Shown in pieces: positions 1-7,763 of a stretch of 45,758 nucleotides of DNA (within the stretch, counting starts at the first letter, position 1; the number at the start of each line of letters is the position of its first letter). A program made the position numbers and the translations under genes. The notes under the pieces were generated by a model. The model worked only from the letters and a program-made list of their open reading frames with translations, searched no databases and was not told the origin of the DNA. The DNA comes from Sphingomonadaceae bacterium (lineage in GTDB: Bacteria > Pseudomonadota > Alphaproteobacteria > Sphingomonadales > Sphingomonadaceae): assembly GCA_947442095.1 (NCBI GenBank), contig CANEVG010000001.1:1-45758 (forward strand). Reading direction: 5' to 3'.

Positions 1-300
1 AGAACCTGACCTGAGGGCAACGTAAAGACTGCACTTGCGCGAGTGGGGCCGCGCATTTTTCCTGCTCAGTAATGGCGGACCAGTACGCGCGCGCGAGGAC
101 GATGATCCGGGCGGGCAGTGCGACGAGGACGGCGTCGACACCCTATTCCCGATCGGCAACGGACCGGAGGGTCTGATTGCTGATCCGGGGGAATAAGGAC
201 GCAAGCAGGGGCGGTTACCTAGTTGGTTACCTAAAGCGATAATTCGATCAACCGGCCCCGCGCTTCTTGACATTTAAGTATTTATAATGATGGATTTTTA
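1..300. other. No assignable gene; possible coding remnant
   Basis: I see no complete gene here. One plus-strand frame is open from 26 to a TAA at 194-196, about 56 codons. Its second half reads as an acidic, protein-like tail, but there is no ATG and an in-frame TAA lies at 23-25, so it could be the end of a decayed gene. The last 40 bases before the tRNA are clearly AT-rich compared with the rest. No integrase or direct repeat of the tRNA end is visible. Confidence 0.3.
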
Positions 301-376
<76 letters not shown>

Positions 377-394
377 ACTCACATTCCCATAGCG

Positions 395-1273
395 TCAGGT
401 GGCCCCGAAGGTCCAGCCTTCGGTTTGCGCAATTTCGGGGGTCAGGCCTTCGGGGCTCCACAGGGCCGGATCGTGCGCAGCGCGGCGCAGCCATGCTGCG
501 GTGATCAGCGCATCAGTGCTGTGATCGTCGTACTTTGACAGCGTGCGGTGCGGATCGGAATCCAGTGCGCCCAGAACCGCGTCCAGCGTTTCGGCATCCC
601 GGATCTTGCTGCGCCCCTTGCGGATGCCGCCTGCACGCGCGGCGATCGAGGTGTAGATTTCTACAACCACTGGGCCGCTCACGGGCACGGGGTCAAACGG
701 CCAGACCGGCACCGCTCCCGCCAATCGGTGCAGCATCCGCATCCCCGTCAGGCTCGATTTGCCGACTTGCGCCGCGCCCACCAGATTGAGGCAGCTCACC
801 GGGTTCACTCCTGCCAGACGTTGGCGGTGCTCCACCAGCCGCAGGCGCCCGCCGCCCGAACCAAACGCGCGTCCGGTCTGGTCGTGATTGCGGAAATGAT
901 CACGCAGGCCCTCGCGCAGCGGAAACGTGGACGCGGACAGGTGCGGCTCGTCCGCACAGAGCTGGTCGATCATGGCCCACAGCGCGCGCGCGGCAGGCGG
1001 AGTGTCGGGATGGCCGGGGAAATACGCGCCGTGATCGGCAAAGGGTAGCCCAGGTGAGAGATCAAGGCCCACCAGCATCCTCGTGCCCTGTGCAGCGTGC
1101 TTTTCCAGCCATGCCAGCACGCCGGGGCGCGTCCAGCCCCCGGTGGGCTTCAGCAAAACCGGCGCGCGCTGTCCCGGTTCGCACCACGCCACCGCCAGCC
1201 CCGGCGGCCGCGCCATGGCCGCGCCAGACCAGTCGATGCATACGAAAGCGTCGAATTGCCGTCCCTCAGTCAT
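395..1273 (-). CDS. DUF429-like (RNase H-fold) protein of unknown function
   Basis: This 292-residue protein opens with a short beta-strand plus Asp (FVCIDWSG) and has a second acidic strand (LVGLDLSPG) near residue 70. A conserved VEIYTSIAARAG block lies near residue 205, and the C-terminal DDHSTDALITAAWLR helix is followed by EGWTFG. This arrangement fits the DUF429 family, whose predicted fold resembles RNase H with acidic active-site residues; no reaction is established. The ATG overlaps the rarA stop by 4 bp (ATGA at 1270-1273), so the two are almost certainly co-translated. That link suggests, but does not show, a role in nucleic-acid maintenance. Confidence 0.8.
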   Translation of the reverse strand: MTEGRQFDAFVCIDWSGAAMARPPGLAVAWCEPGQRAPVLLKPTGGWTRPGVLAWLEKHAAQGTRMLVGLDLSPGLPFADHGAYFPGHPDTPPAARALWAMIDQLCADEPHLSASTFPLREGLRDHFRNHDQTGRAFGSGGGRLRLVEHRQRLAGVNPVSCLNLVGAAQVGKSSLTGMRMLHRLAGAVPVWPFDPVPVSGPVVVEIYTSIAARAGGIRKGRSKIRDAETLDAVLGALDSDPHRTLSKYDDHSTDALITAAWLRRAAHDPALWSPEGLTPEIAQTEGWTFGAT

Positions 1274-2589
1274 CCCTGCCGCTCACGCCGCTTCTTCTCC
1301 CACCACTCCAGCCGCTTCAAAATCTCGCGCTCGAAACCGCGCTCCACCGGCCTGTAGAACGCCTGCGCGCGCATCCCTTCGGGCCAGTAGTTCGCGCCCG
1401 AAAAGCCGTCCTCGGCCTCATGGTCATAGGCATATCCAGCGCCGTAACCGATGTCCTCCATCAGCTTGGTCGGCGCGTTGAGGATATGTGCGGGGGGCGC
1501 GAGGGAGCCGGTTTCCTTCGCGCTCGCCCACGCAGCCTTTTGCGCCGCATAGGCCGAATTCGATTTGGGCGCGGTCGCGAGGTAGAGGCACGCCTGCACG
1601 ATCGCCAGTTCACCCTCCGGCGAACCGAGAAACTGGAACGCATCCTTCGCGGCAAGGCACTGCAACAGCGCCTGCGGATCGGCGAGGCCAATGTCCTCGC
1701 TGGCGAAGCGCACCAGCCGCCGGAGCACGTAGAGCGGCTCCTCGCCCGCCGTCAGCATCCGCGCCATGTAATAGAGCGCGGCTTGCGGATCCGATCCGCG
1801 CAGCGCCTTGTGGAGCGCGGAAATCAGGTTGTAGTGCCCGTCGCGGTCCTTGTCATACACGGCCACGCGCCGCATCAGGAACGCCCCCAGCTCCGCCGGC
1901 CCTAGCGGCGCGGGCAGCGACACATCGAACAGTGTTTCGGCCTGCCCTAGCAGAAACCGGCCGTCGCCATCGGCCGAAGCAATCAGCGACTCGCGCGCCG
2001 AGGGGGTGAGCGGCAAGCGCAGGCCCGTCGTCTCTTCCGCTCGCTCCAGGAGTTCGCCCAGCGCCGCCGCATCGAGCCGGTGCAGGATCAGGACTTGCGC
2101 GCGGCTCAGCAGCGCTGCGTTCAACGCAAAGCTCGGGTTCTCGGTCGTAGCCCCAACCAGCGTGACAGTGCCCTTCTCGACATAGGGCAGAAACCCGTCC
2201 TGCTGCGCACGGTTGAAGCGGTGGATCTCATCCACGAACAGCAGCGTCTTGCGCCCGATCTGCGCCATGGCCTCGGCCTCGGCAAACACCTTCTTGAGGT
2301 CCGCGACCCCTGAAAACACTGCGCTTATAGCGATGTAGCGCAGGCCCACTGCATCGGCGAGCAGACGGGCAATGGTGGTCTTGCCCGTGCCCGGCGGCCC
2401 CCACAGAATGATTGAGGACAGCTTGCCCGCCGCCACCATACGCCCGATCGCGCCTTCCGGCCCGGTCAGATGATTCTGCCCGACAACCTCCGCAAGGGTC
2501 CCAGGACGCAGCCGCTCGGCCAGCGGCGCATCATCGGGCGCGCGCTCGCGCGGGGTTTCGGCAGGTGCAGGGGCAAACAGATCGGACAT
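1270..2589 (-). CDS. rarA: Replication-associated recombination protein A (RarA/MgsA), AAA+ ATPase
   Basis: RarA is a clamp-loader-like AAA+ ATPase that acts at stalled forks and single-strand gaps together with RecA and SSB. With the start at 2589 (MSDLF) the protein is 439 residues, normal for the family. Walker A GPPGTGKT is at 64-71, Walker B LLFVDEIHRF at about 116-125, and sensor 1 GATTENPSF follows. The C-terminal half matches the MgsA/RarA tetramerisation region (YYMARML, ASEDIGLADP, NYWPEG). Other possible starts are ATG 2598 and GTG 2631; none has a strong ribosome site. It is translationally coupled to the downstream DUF429-like gene. Confidence 0.95.
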   Translation of the reverse strand: MSDLFAPAPAETPRERAPDDAPLAERLRPGTLAEVVGQNHLTGPEGAIGRMVAAGKLSSIILWGPPGTGKTTIARLLADAVGLRYIAISAVFSGVADLKKVFAEAEAMAQIGRKTLLFVDEIHRFNRAQQDGFLPYVEKGTVTLVGATTENPSFALNAALLSRAQVLILHRLDAAALGELLERAEETTGLRLPLTPSARESLIASADGDGRFLLGQAETLFDVSLPAPLGPAELGAFLMRRVAVYDKDRDGHYNLISALHKALRGSDPQAALYYMARMLTAGEEPLYVLRRLVRFASEDIGLADPQALLQCLAAKDAFQFLGSPEGELAIVQACLYLATAPKSNSAYAAQKAAWASAKETGSLAPPAHILNAPTKLMEDIGYGAGYAYDHEAEDGFSGANYWPEGMRAQAFYRPVERGFEREILKRLEWWEKKRRERQG

Positions 2590-2651
2590 GCGCGGCATGG
2601 AATAGGCGTCTGCGCCTGAATTTGCATCCACGCACTTGTAAGGAGTAATTA

Positions 2652-2663
2652 AAGATATATCTT
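2652..2663. promoter_or_regulatory. Perfect 12-bp palindrome AAGATATATCTT, likely PadR operator
   Basis: AAGATATATCTT is a perfect palindrome 30 bp upstream of the PadR-family start, within an AT-rich patch in otherwise GC-rich DNA. PadR regulators, including the YqjI branch, commonly repress their own promoter through an ATAT-centred palindrome. I infer this is the autoregulatory site. It could also affect the divergent rarA promoter. Confidence 0.6.
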
Positions 2664-2693
2664 AGAACCATTATGAAGCATCAAGGATATGAA

Positions 2694-3368
2694 ATGCGAT
2701 CCGATAGACACAACAATCATGGGGATTGGCAGGGCCCTATGCAGCGACTCGGCATGAAGATGATGGCCAAGGGTTTTGGCGGCGGTTGGGGCCATCGCGG
2801 CGGCGGGTGGGGCGGCGGATGGGGCGAGGGCTGGGACAGCGACGAACCGCCATTCGGTGGACGCCGAGGCGGAAGGGGCGGCCTTCGAGGCCGCATGTTC
2901 GGCCCCGGCGAACTGCGCTTGCTGCTGCTCCTCCTGCTGGATGAACAGGACCGCCACGGCTACGAACTAATCAAGGCCATCGAAGAACTCGCGGGCGGTG
3001 AATATGCCCCCAGCCCCGGCGTGGTCTACCCCACGCTCGCGCTGTTGGCGGATGAAGGCATGATCACAGAAGTGCCAAGTGAGAGCGCGCGCAAGGCCTT
3101 CACCATCACTGACGTCGGCCGCAGCGAACTCGCTGCCCGGGTGGCCGACGCCGAAGCCGTGGTGAAACGGCTCGGCGATTTCGCCAAGGCCCGCAGCGAC
3201 GCCCAAGGTCGGGGCAGCAGCCCGCCGCTGCGCCGCGCCGTGGCCAATCTCATGCTAGCGCTGCGTCACAAGACCGCCGCCGGGATCGAAGGCGAAACCG
3301 CTCACCAGATCGCCGATATTCTGGATGAAGCGGCCCGCAAGATCGAACGCCTCAGAGGTGCCCAATGA
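2694..3368 (+). CDS. PadR-family transcriptional regulator, YqjI-like
   Basis: A winged-helix repressor. The DNA-binding domain begins near FGPGELRLLLLLLL and continues with HGYELIKAIEELAGGEYAPSPG and VVYPTLALLADEG, which is the PadR signature and closely resembles E. coli YqjI. The first 70 residues are very rich in Gly, His, Trp and Arg (GGWGHRGGGWGGGW), comparable to the metal-binding tail that lets YqjI sense nickel or iron status, although here it lacks Cys. I chose ATG 2694 because AAGGA lies 6 bp ahead; ATG 2673 would add 7 residues. The stop overlaps the DUF2218 start (ATGA). Metal sensing is inference. Confidence 0.88.
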   Translation: MRSDRHNNHGDWQGPMQRLGMKMMAKGFGGGWGHRGGGWGGGWGEGWDSDEPPFGGRRGGRGGLRGRMFGPGELRLLLLLLLDEQDRHGYELIKAIEELAGGEYAPSPGVVYPTLALLADEGMITEVPSESARKAFTITDVGRSELAARVADAEAVVKRLGDFAKARSDAQGRGSSPPLRRAVANLMLALRHKTAAGIEGETAHQIADILDEAARKIERLRGAQ

Positions 3369-3685
3369 GCAGCGCCACAGCCAAAGTCCCCACCGCCCAC
3401 GCCAGCAAATACCTCCAGCAGGTCTGCAAGCATTGGGAGCACAACCTCGCCGTCACGTTCGATGCGCAGCAGGGCACCGTTACCTTCCCCCGCGATGCGC
3501 GCGGCGCATCATGGCCGGGCGATGCGGTGGTCACTTTTTCCGCGCACACAGGCATGCTCGAGTGCCACATCGCCGCCAGTGAACCCGACCAGCGCGATGG
3601 GCTCAAGGGCGCGGTCGAGCGCCACATTGACCGTTTAGCCTTCCGTGAAGCGCCGCTGACCTACGATTGGACCGATATGTCCTGA
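3365..3685 (+). CDS. DUF2218 domain protein
   Basis: A 106-residue cytoplasmic protein spanning one DUF2218 domain: an N-terminal ASKYLQQVCKHW helix, the strands FDAQQGTVTFP and VTFSA, and a C-terminal AVERHIDRLAFRE helix ending in TYDW. DUF2218 genes are often found beside siderophore-interacting or ferric-reductase genes controlled by YqjI-like PadR proteins. The 4-bp overlap with the PadR gene fits that link to iron or metal handling. The biochemical role is unknown, and no ferric reductase lies next to it here. Confidence 0.85.
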   Translation: MSSATAKVPTAHASKYLQQVCKHWEHNLAVTFDAQQGTVTFPRDARGASWPGDAVVTFSAHTGMLECHIAASEPDQRDGLKGAVERHIDRLAFREAPLTYDWTDMS

Positions 3686-3761
3686 GCACCCGGCTCCTGA
3701 TTGCAAGAGCCCGCCTTGCGGCATCAGCTAATGATTCATGTCGCAATCGGGGAAATCACCC

Positions 3762-4088
3762 ATGGGACTGAACGCCAAACCTGTCGCATTCTTGCATCTC
3801 TCGATCGTCGCCGTGCTGCGCCTGCTGTGGAACCTGTTCGGCTGCTACAATTATCTCATGTCGAAACTCTCCCGCGAAACTTACTGCGTCGGCGGTAGCA
3901 TGAGAGCCACCAGCGCCGCCTACATGGCTGGGTTCCCCGCCTGGCTCACCGCCTTCTGGGCCCTGGGCGTGTGGGGCTCGCTGGCCGGCTTGCTGCTGCT
4001 CCCGCCGGAGAGCCCGCCGCTTGTCATCACGCGGGTGATCTGGGGCTTGCTGGTGTTCCTGGTCTATGCGCGCAGCATGGCGGCCTAG
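3762..4088 (+). CDS. Small multi-pass membrane protein, probably internally shortened
   Basis: About 108 residues with three hydrophobic segments (near 7-29, 52-72 and 80-100 from ATG 3762). It resembles a widespread alphaproteobacterial hypothetical membrane family (LRLLWNLFGCYNYLMS, then an AYMAGFPAWLTAFWALGVWGS-type segment) that, as I remember it, is usually 140-170 residues with four helices. Here the second helix runs almost directly into the last (VIWGLLVFLVYARSMA), as if a middle portion had been lost in frame. ATG 3738 is an alternative start; neither has a clear ribosome site. It converges on the glycosyltransferase gene with a 6-bp gap. Confidence 0.6.
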   Translation: MGLNAKPVAFLHLSIVAVLRLLWNLFGCYNYLMSKLSRETYCVGGSMRATSAAYMAGFPAWLTAFWALGVWGSLAGLLLLPPESPPLVITRVIWGLLVFLVYARSMAA

Positions 4089-4094
4089 GGCATG

Positions 4095-5351
4095 CTAGGC
4101 TGAACGCAGCGCGTTTTTCTGGCGAATCAGCCGCACGTATGTGTCTGCCACCACTTGATTGATCGCGTCCCAGCTGAAATCTTGCGCACGCAGTTCGCCT
4201 GCCGCGCCGTGCCGGGCGCGCAAGTCTGGATCGGCGAGATAGGCGCGCAAGGCCTCGGCAAAATCGTGCAGCGCACCGGGGGTGATGAGCCGACCGGACA
4301 CCCCGTCTGTCACTAGGCTCTGGCTGCCCGTCGCCGCCGCCGCCACCACGGGAACGGCGCAGGCCATGGCTTCCAGCGTCACATTGCCGAACGTTTCGGT
4401 GACTGACGGATTGAACAGCACGTCCATCGCCGCCACCGCGCGGCCCAGATCCTTACCGCCCTGAAAGCCGGTGAACACTGCGCCGGGTAGCCGCGCCTCA
4501 AACCAAGCGCGCGCCGGGCCCTCGCCCACGACCATCACCCGGTGCGGCACGCCGCGCCTCACAAGCTGGTCGATCGTGTCCGAAAAGACGTCGAGCCCCT
4601 TTTCCATTACCAGCCGGCCAAGGAAGCCGATCACCACCTCGTCGTCGGCAATGCCGAATCCGCGCCGCCATTCCAGATCGCGGCGGCCGGGGTTGAAGAT
4701 CGCGCGGTCCACCCCGCGCGACCACAGCGAGATGTCATAGCTCATCCGCTCTTCGCGCAGCACTTGCGCCATCGATTCAGACGGCGCGACCAGCGCATCG
4801 CAGCGCCGATAGAACCGGCGCAGCAGCGCGGTCAGCACCGGCTCCAGCCAGGCCATGTTGTAGTAGCGCGGATACGTATCGAAGCGGGTGTGCACGCTTG
4901 CCAGCACCGGCAGCCGCCGCGCGCGCGCCCAGCTTACTGCGCGGTGCGCGGCAAAATCGGGCGAGGAAACGTGCACCACATTGGGCTTGAATGTCTTGAG
5001 ATCGATACGCGCCTTGCGCCCCAGCAGCATCGGCACGCGGTACTCGCCGCGCCCCGGCATCGGGATCGAGGGCAGCCCGATCAGCTTGCCCATCGAAGCG
5101 AATGCGGGGTTTTTCACTTTGGGCGCATAGACATGCACCGCCGCGCCCTGCCGCTGGAGATAGCCCACCAGCCGATTCAGCGCCTGATTGGCCCCATCGC
5201 GCACATAGTTGTAGTTTCCGCTGAACAGCGCAACGCGCAGCCCCCGAAGCGGTGCATCCTGGGGGGCAACGTGCGGAGCGGCCTGTTGCGCATCTCGCTC
5301 GGCCGCTGCGGGCGCTGCATTCATGTCGGCGGCTTCCATGCCTGTGCCCAT
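4095..5351 (-). CDS. GT4-type glycosyltransferase
   Basis: A GT-B fold glycosyltransferase of CAZy family GT4, about 418 residues from ATG 5351. The N-terminal acceptor half starts with LRVALFSGNYNYVRDGANQ. The C-terminal half has the donor-site blocks GFLGRLVMEKGLD, VVGEGPA and NPSVTETFGNVTLEAMACAVPVV (EX7E). The same architecture is used by enzymes that add sugars to membrane lipids or surface polysaccharides; the substrate cannot be read from sequence. Start choice is uncertain: ATG 5351 has AAAAGG 4 bp upstream, with alternatives at 5339 and 5324. An open frame continues to 5552 only because it runs through a C/G-rich repeat. Confidence 0.85.
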   Translation of the reverse strand: MGTGMEAADMNAAPAAAERDAQQAAPHVAPQDAPLRGLRVALFSGNYNYVRDGANQALNRLVGYLQRQGAAVHVYAPKVKNPAFASMGKLIGLPSIPMPGRGEYRVPMLLGRKARIDLKTFKPNVVHVSSPDFAAHRAVSWARARRLPVLASVHTRFDTYPRYYNMAWLEPVLTALLRRFYRRCDALVAPSESMAQVLREERMSYDISLWSRGVDRAIFNPGRRDLEWRRGFGIADDEVVIGFLGRLVMEKGLDVFSDTIDQLVRRGVPHRVMVVGEGPARAWFEARLPGAVFTGFQGGKDLGRAVAAMDVLFNPSVTETFGNVTLEAMACAVPVVAAAATGSQSLVTDGVSGRLITPGALHDFAEALRAYLADPDLRARHGAAGELRAQDFSWDAINQVVADTYVRLIRQKNALRSA

Positions 5352-5425
5352 AGGGCCTTTTCCCGAGCGGGGGAAGCTGGGGGAGGAGGTTGAGGGGAAC
5401 GGGGAGGGGGTAGTTGCACCGGTCG
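5352..5425. repeat. C/G-rich REP-like intergenic repeat, copy 1
   Basis: CTTTTCCCGAGCGGGGGAAG is followed by GGGGGAGGAGGTTGAGGGG and GGGGAGGGGG. This is the same pattern of CCCC/GGGG half-hairpins plus GAGGGG tracts seen at eight other places in the window. It lies at the 5' edge of the glycosyltransferase gene and keeps its reading frame open upstream of the likely start. Confidence 0.5.
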
Positions 5426-5515
5426 CCGCGCCGCGCGGGGCAGGAAGCGCAACCGGTGCGGCCGGGGTTATCGTGGAGCGGTCAGGCGGGCCTAAAGCCC
5501 TAGGCAGCGAGACGT

Positions 5516-5941
5516 TTACCGGCCGCGCCAGCCGCCTCCCCGATGACCCCAACGGGGATTGCCGCGCCAGCCGCGCCGACCCCAGCGCCGATCCCAGCGC
5601 GGGTCATAGCCGCGGAATACCGGCCCGCCATAAATGGGGCCTCGCCAGCCTGGATAAACCGGATAGGCGCCCCAACCCGGATGGACAGGATAGGCATACG
5701 CGCCATGGGGCGGATACGCTGGGTAATAGCCTTGATCGAAAAAGACCTGATTGTTGTTGTCGGAGGCGATCGCTGCGCCCACCGCGAGGCCGAGCACGCC
5801 CGCGCCGATGGCAATGGCGGCATCGTCGCCCCCGCGCCGGCCATGCGCCTGCGCTGGCGCGCTGAAGGCAAGGCTGGCTGCGGCAAGCCCTGCGGTTGCC
5901 AACCCGGTCTTCCAGTATGTCCCGGTCTTGAAAAACGTCAT
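5516..5941 (-). CDS. Secreted glycine-zipper, Gly/Arg/Trp/Tyr-rich protein
   Basis: A 141-residue exported protein. The N-terminal signal peptide (residues 1-32) ends in APAQA. It is followed by a glycine-zipper helix (AIAIGAGVLGLAVGAAIAS, about 42-60) and a tail rich in Pro, Tyr, Gly, Trp and Arg, with repeated HPGWGAYP/YPGWRGP and WDRRWGRRGWRG elements. GGAG lies 7 bp before ATG 5941. The next upstream gene (6077-6598) has the same plan and the same ribosome-site context, so they are diverged tandem paralogues. Function unknown; an envelope or outer-membrane-associated role is a guess. Confidence 0.8.
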   Translation of the reverse strand: MTFFKTGTYWKTGLATAGLAAASLAFSAPAQAHGRRGGDDAAIAIGAGVLGLAVGAAIASDNNNQVFFDQGYYPAYPPHGAYAYPVHPGWGAYPVYPGWRGPIYGGPVFRGYDPRWDRRWGRRGWRGNPRWGHRGGGWRGR

Positions 5942-6076
5942 CGTCCGTCTCCCGTTCTGGTTCGCCCAGTCTTGCTGCTGCGCATGGTATCTGGCTGCTA
6001 AGAGGACCAGCGGGCGTATTGGGTCTATCCTTCGCCCGGCGCCTGAACCGAAGATGAAGCCGCCGTGCTTTTGCGA

Positions 6077-6598
6077 TCAGTTGCCGCGATCATCGGGCTC
6101 ACGGTTTTCCCGGTCCTGATTCTCCCGGCCCTGATTCTCCCGGCCCTGATCCTCCCGGTATCCGCGCCGGTCATAGTAACCGTCATCGCCCTGCGGAAAA
6201 CCGTCGCGGCTGTAGCCTTCCCGATAGCCGCCGTCGTGGCGCTGGTCGTACTGCCCGTTCCAGCCCTGCTGCCCGTTCCAGTTCGGCTGATTGTTCCAAC
6301 CCTGCTGGCCATTCCAGCTCGGCTGGCCGCGCCATTGTCCGTTCACGCGCGGATCATGGTGCCTGTCGGCATAGTGCCGATCGCGGTTGTTGTTGCTGCT
6401 TGAAACAATGATCGCCCCCAGCGCAAGGCCTATGATCCCGCCGATAATCGCCGCACCCGCCGTATCCCCGCCGCGCCCACGGTGGCGGCCGTAATAGGGA
6501 TCGGCCATCGCCGGGGTGGCGCTCGCCAGCGCAGAGGCAGCAAGGGCGATGGCAAGCGTGGCCTTCTTGGCACCAGACAATTTCATGGGCGTGAACAT
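6077..6598 (-). CDS. Secreted glycine-zipper protein with Gln/Asn/Gly/Trp repeats
   Basis: A 173-residue exported protein. The signal peptide ends in ATPAMA, followed by a short HRGRGG patch, a glycine zipper (AGAAIIGGIIGLALGAIIV) and then SSSNNN. The rest is disordered, with WNGQQGWNNQ-type repeats and a charged tail of RENQG pentapeptides. ATG 6598 has GGGGAG 8 bp upstream; ATG 6586 is possible. An open frame runs to 6985 but has neither a start signal nor protein-like sequence. It is paralogous to the gene at 5516-5941. No function is known; the tail is encoded by a 15-bp tandem repeat. Confidence 0.78.
   Translation of the reverse strand: MFTPMKLSGAKKATLAIALAASALASATPAMADPYYGRHRGRGGDTAGAAIIGGIIGLALGAIIVSSSNNNRDRHYADRHHDPRVNGQWRGQPSWNGQQGWNNQPNWNGQQGWNGQYDQRHDGGYREGYSRDGFPQGDDGYYDRRGYREDQGRENQGRENQDRENREPDDRGN
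6111..6155. repeat. Tandem repeat, 3 x 15 bp, within a CDS
   Basis: The units CGGTCCTGATTCTCC, CGGCCCTGATTCTCC and CGGCCCTGATCCTCC follow each other without gaps, differing by one base each. They encode RENQG/D pentapeptides near the C terminus of the glycine-zipper protein. A 15-bp unit keeps the frame when copies are gained or lost. Confidence 0.9.
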
Positions 6599-6713
6599 CT
6601 GCGGTCTCCCCGGCTGGCGATGCGTAAGCGGGCCATCCCGCTGCGATTCGTTGCCGTCTGAAGCTGTTCTAGGCCGCGTTGGCTGAACACTGGCGGGATA
6701 GTGTTTGCAGCAC

Positions 6714-6745
6714 TTGTTCAGGTTATAACGTTCTTTGCTGAACAA
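6714..6745. repeat. 8-bp inverted repeat TTGTTCAG-N16-CTGAACAA
   Basis: Two perfect 8-bp arms (6714-6721 and 6738-6745) flank a 16-nt spacer with AT-rich stretches. A second, imperfect pair with related words (CTGAACACT at about 6683 and AGTGTTTGCAG at about 6700) lies just beside it. The block falls between the cytochrome gene end and the start of the glycine-zipper gene on the minus strand. It could be an operator, a terminator-type structure or both. Confidence 0.5.
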
Positions 6746-6788
6746 ATGAGTCGCAGTCGCCGCCTTGCCGACAGCCCGGCTCTGAGCG

Positions 6789-7763
6789 TCAGTCCTGCCG
6801 AACCCGCCGCACGGCGCGGGCTTCGCTGTACAAGGAACGCGCTTCCGAACGGCGCAAAAGGGGCACCAGCACACGATCGAAACCTGCCAGCCAGCGCTGC
6901 AATTCGGCCGGGTCAGGTGCCCGCGATTGCGCGATAGGTTGCAAGGCACGCGATGCGGCGAGAAGCTGCCCGCGTTCCCGGTCAAGGCTAGCGCCTGCGT
7001 AGCGTTCGTCGATCAGCCCAAGCTGATGCCGCGCGCCGGCAACCGCAATGGCCGCCGTCTCGGTTTCGCCTGACGCGATCAGACGCCCTGCCGCCATCAC
7101 AGATAGGCGCACCAGCAAGACCTGGTCGGCCAATCGGCGGGGCTGCTCCTGCACTGCGCCGCAATCACCAATCGCGCTGACGTAGGCCGCAAGCGCGGAA
7201 AGGGCGCTTCGGGATGGCTCCCGTCCGGAAAACTCCTCCACGATTAAACCGCGCAGGAACCGCTCCAGATCGCCTGTGGTCGGCGCGCGCGAAATCCTGC
7301 CGGGGTACGCCAGATCGGGGATCGGCTTTGGGTCAAACCGGCCATTGGCCCGCGCCGGGCTGAAGAAGCTGGAGCTGACATCGGCCGTGCCGGGACCTGC
7401 CGAAACCCCCTCCAGCCGAAAGTGCGGATTGCGCCGTCCGTTGCTGTGGCAACTGGCGCAGCTGATATCAGCCCGCGCCGCCTGTCCGCCGAGCAGCATG
7501 GGGGCATTGAACAGCGCCTCACCGATCAGGACATCGGCATCATCAGCCTTGGCCTTGGAACACATGGCCGGCTGGCGCGTCAGCGCCGCCACCTCATGGC
7601 CCGGCGCAGTCCAGATCAGCGCGCTTAGCCGGGGCTCCGCTGCTGCCCACGCGCTTGTCGCAAGGATCAGCGCCAGTCCCGCACACCCCGTCAGGAGGCG
7701 GATTTGTCCGACTCCCTTATCCAGCGGCGCAGTTCGTCCGCCTGCTGGCACCCGAAACCGCAC
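6789..7763 (-). CDS. Exported monohaem cytochrome c-like protein
   Basis: About 324 residues. After an N-terminal hydrophobic export signal (LTGCAGLALILATSAWA) there is one c-type haem motif, CASCH, at residues 102-106. The following GRRNPHFRLEGVSAGPGTADVSSSFFSP block resembles the loop seen in di-haem peroxidase-like proteins, but only one CxxCH is present. The C-terminal half is helical and unassigned. No ATG is available; GTG 7763 lies inside the upstream TPR gene (73-bp overlap), and a later non-ATG start is possible. The overlap implies translational coupling. It is probably a periplasmic redox partner for the PQQ dehydrogenase transcribed divergently. Confidence 0.75.
   Translation of the reverse strand: MRFRVPAGGRTAPLDKGVGQIRLLTGCAGLALILATSAWAAAEPRLSALIWTAPGHEVAALTRQPAMCSKAKADDADVLIGEALFNAPMLLGGQAARADISCASCHSNGRRNPHFRLEGVSAGPGTADVSSSFFSPARANGRFDPKPIPDLAYPGRISRAPTTGDLERFLRGLIVEEFSGREPSRSALSALAAYVSAIGDCGAVQEQPRRLADQVLLVRLSVMAAGRLIASGETETAAIAVAGARHQLGLIDERYAGASLDRERGQLLAASRALQPIAQSRAPDPAELQRWLAGFDRVLVPLLRRSEARSLYSEARAVRRVRQD

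Noticed and set aside
5352..5552. Longer N terminus for the glycosyltransferase
   Set aside because: The extra codons run through a C/G-rich repeat and overlap the end of the glycine-zipper gene; they read as Pro/Ser-rich noise.
6599..6985. Longer N terminus for the second glycine-zipper protein
   Set aside because: It would run through the inverted repeats and into the end of the cytochrome gene, and would bury the signal peptide inside the protein.
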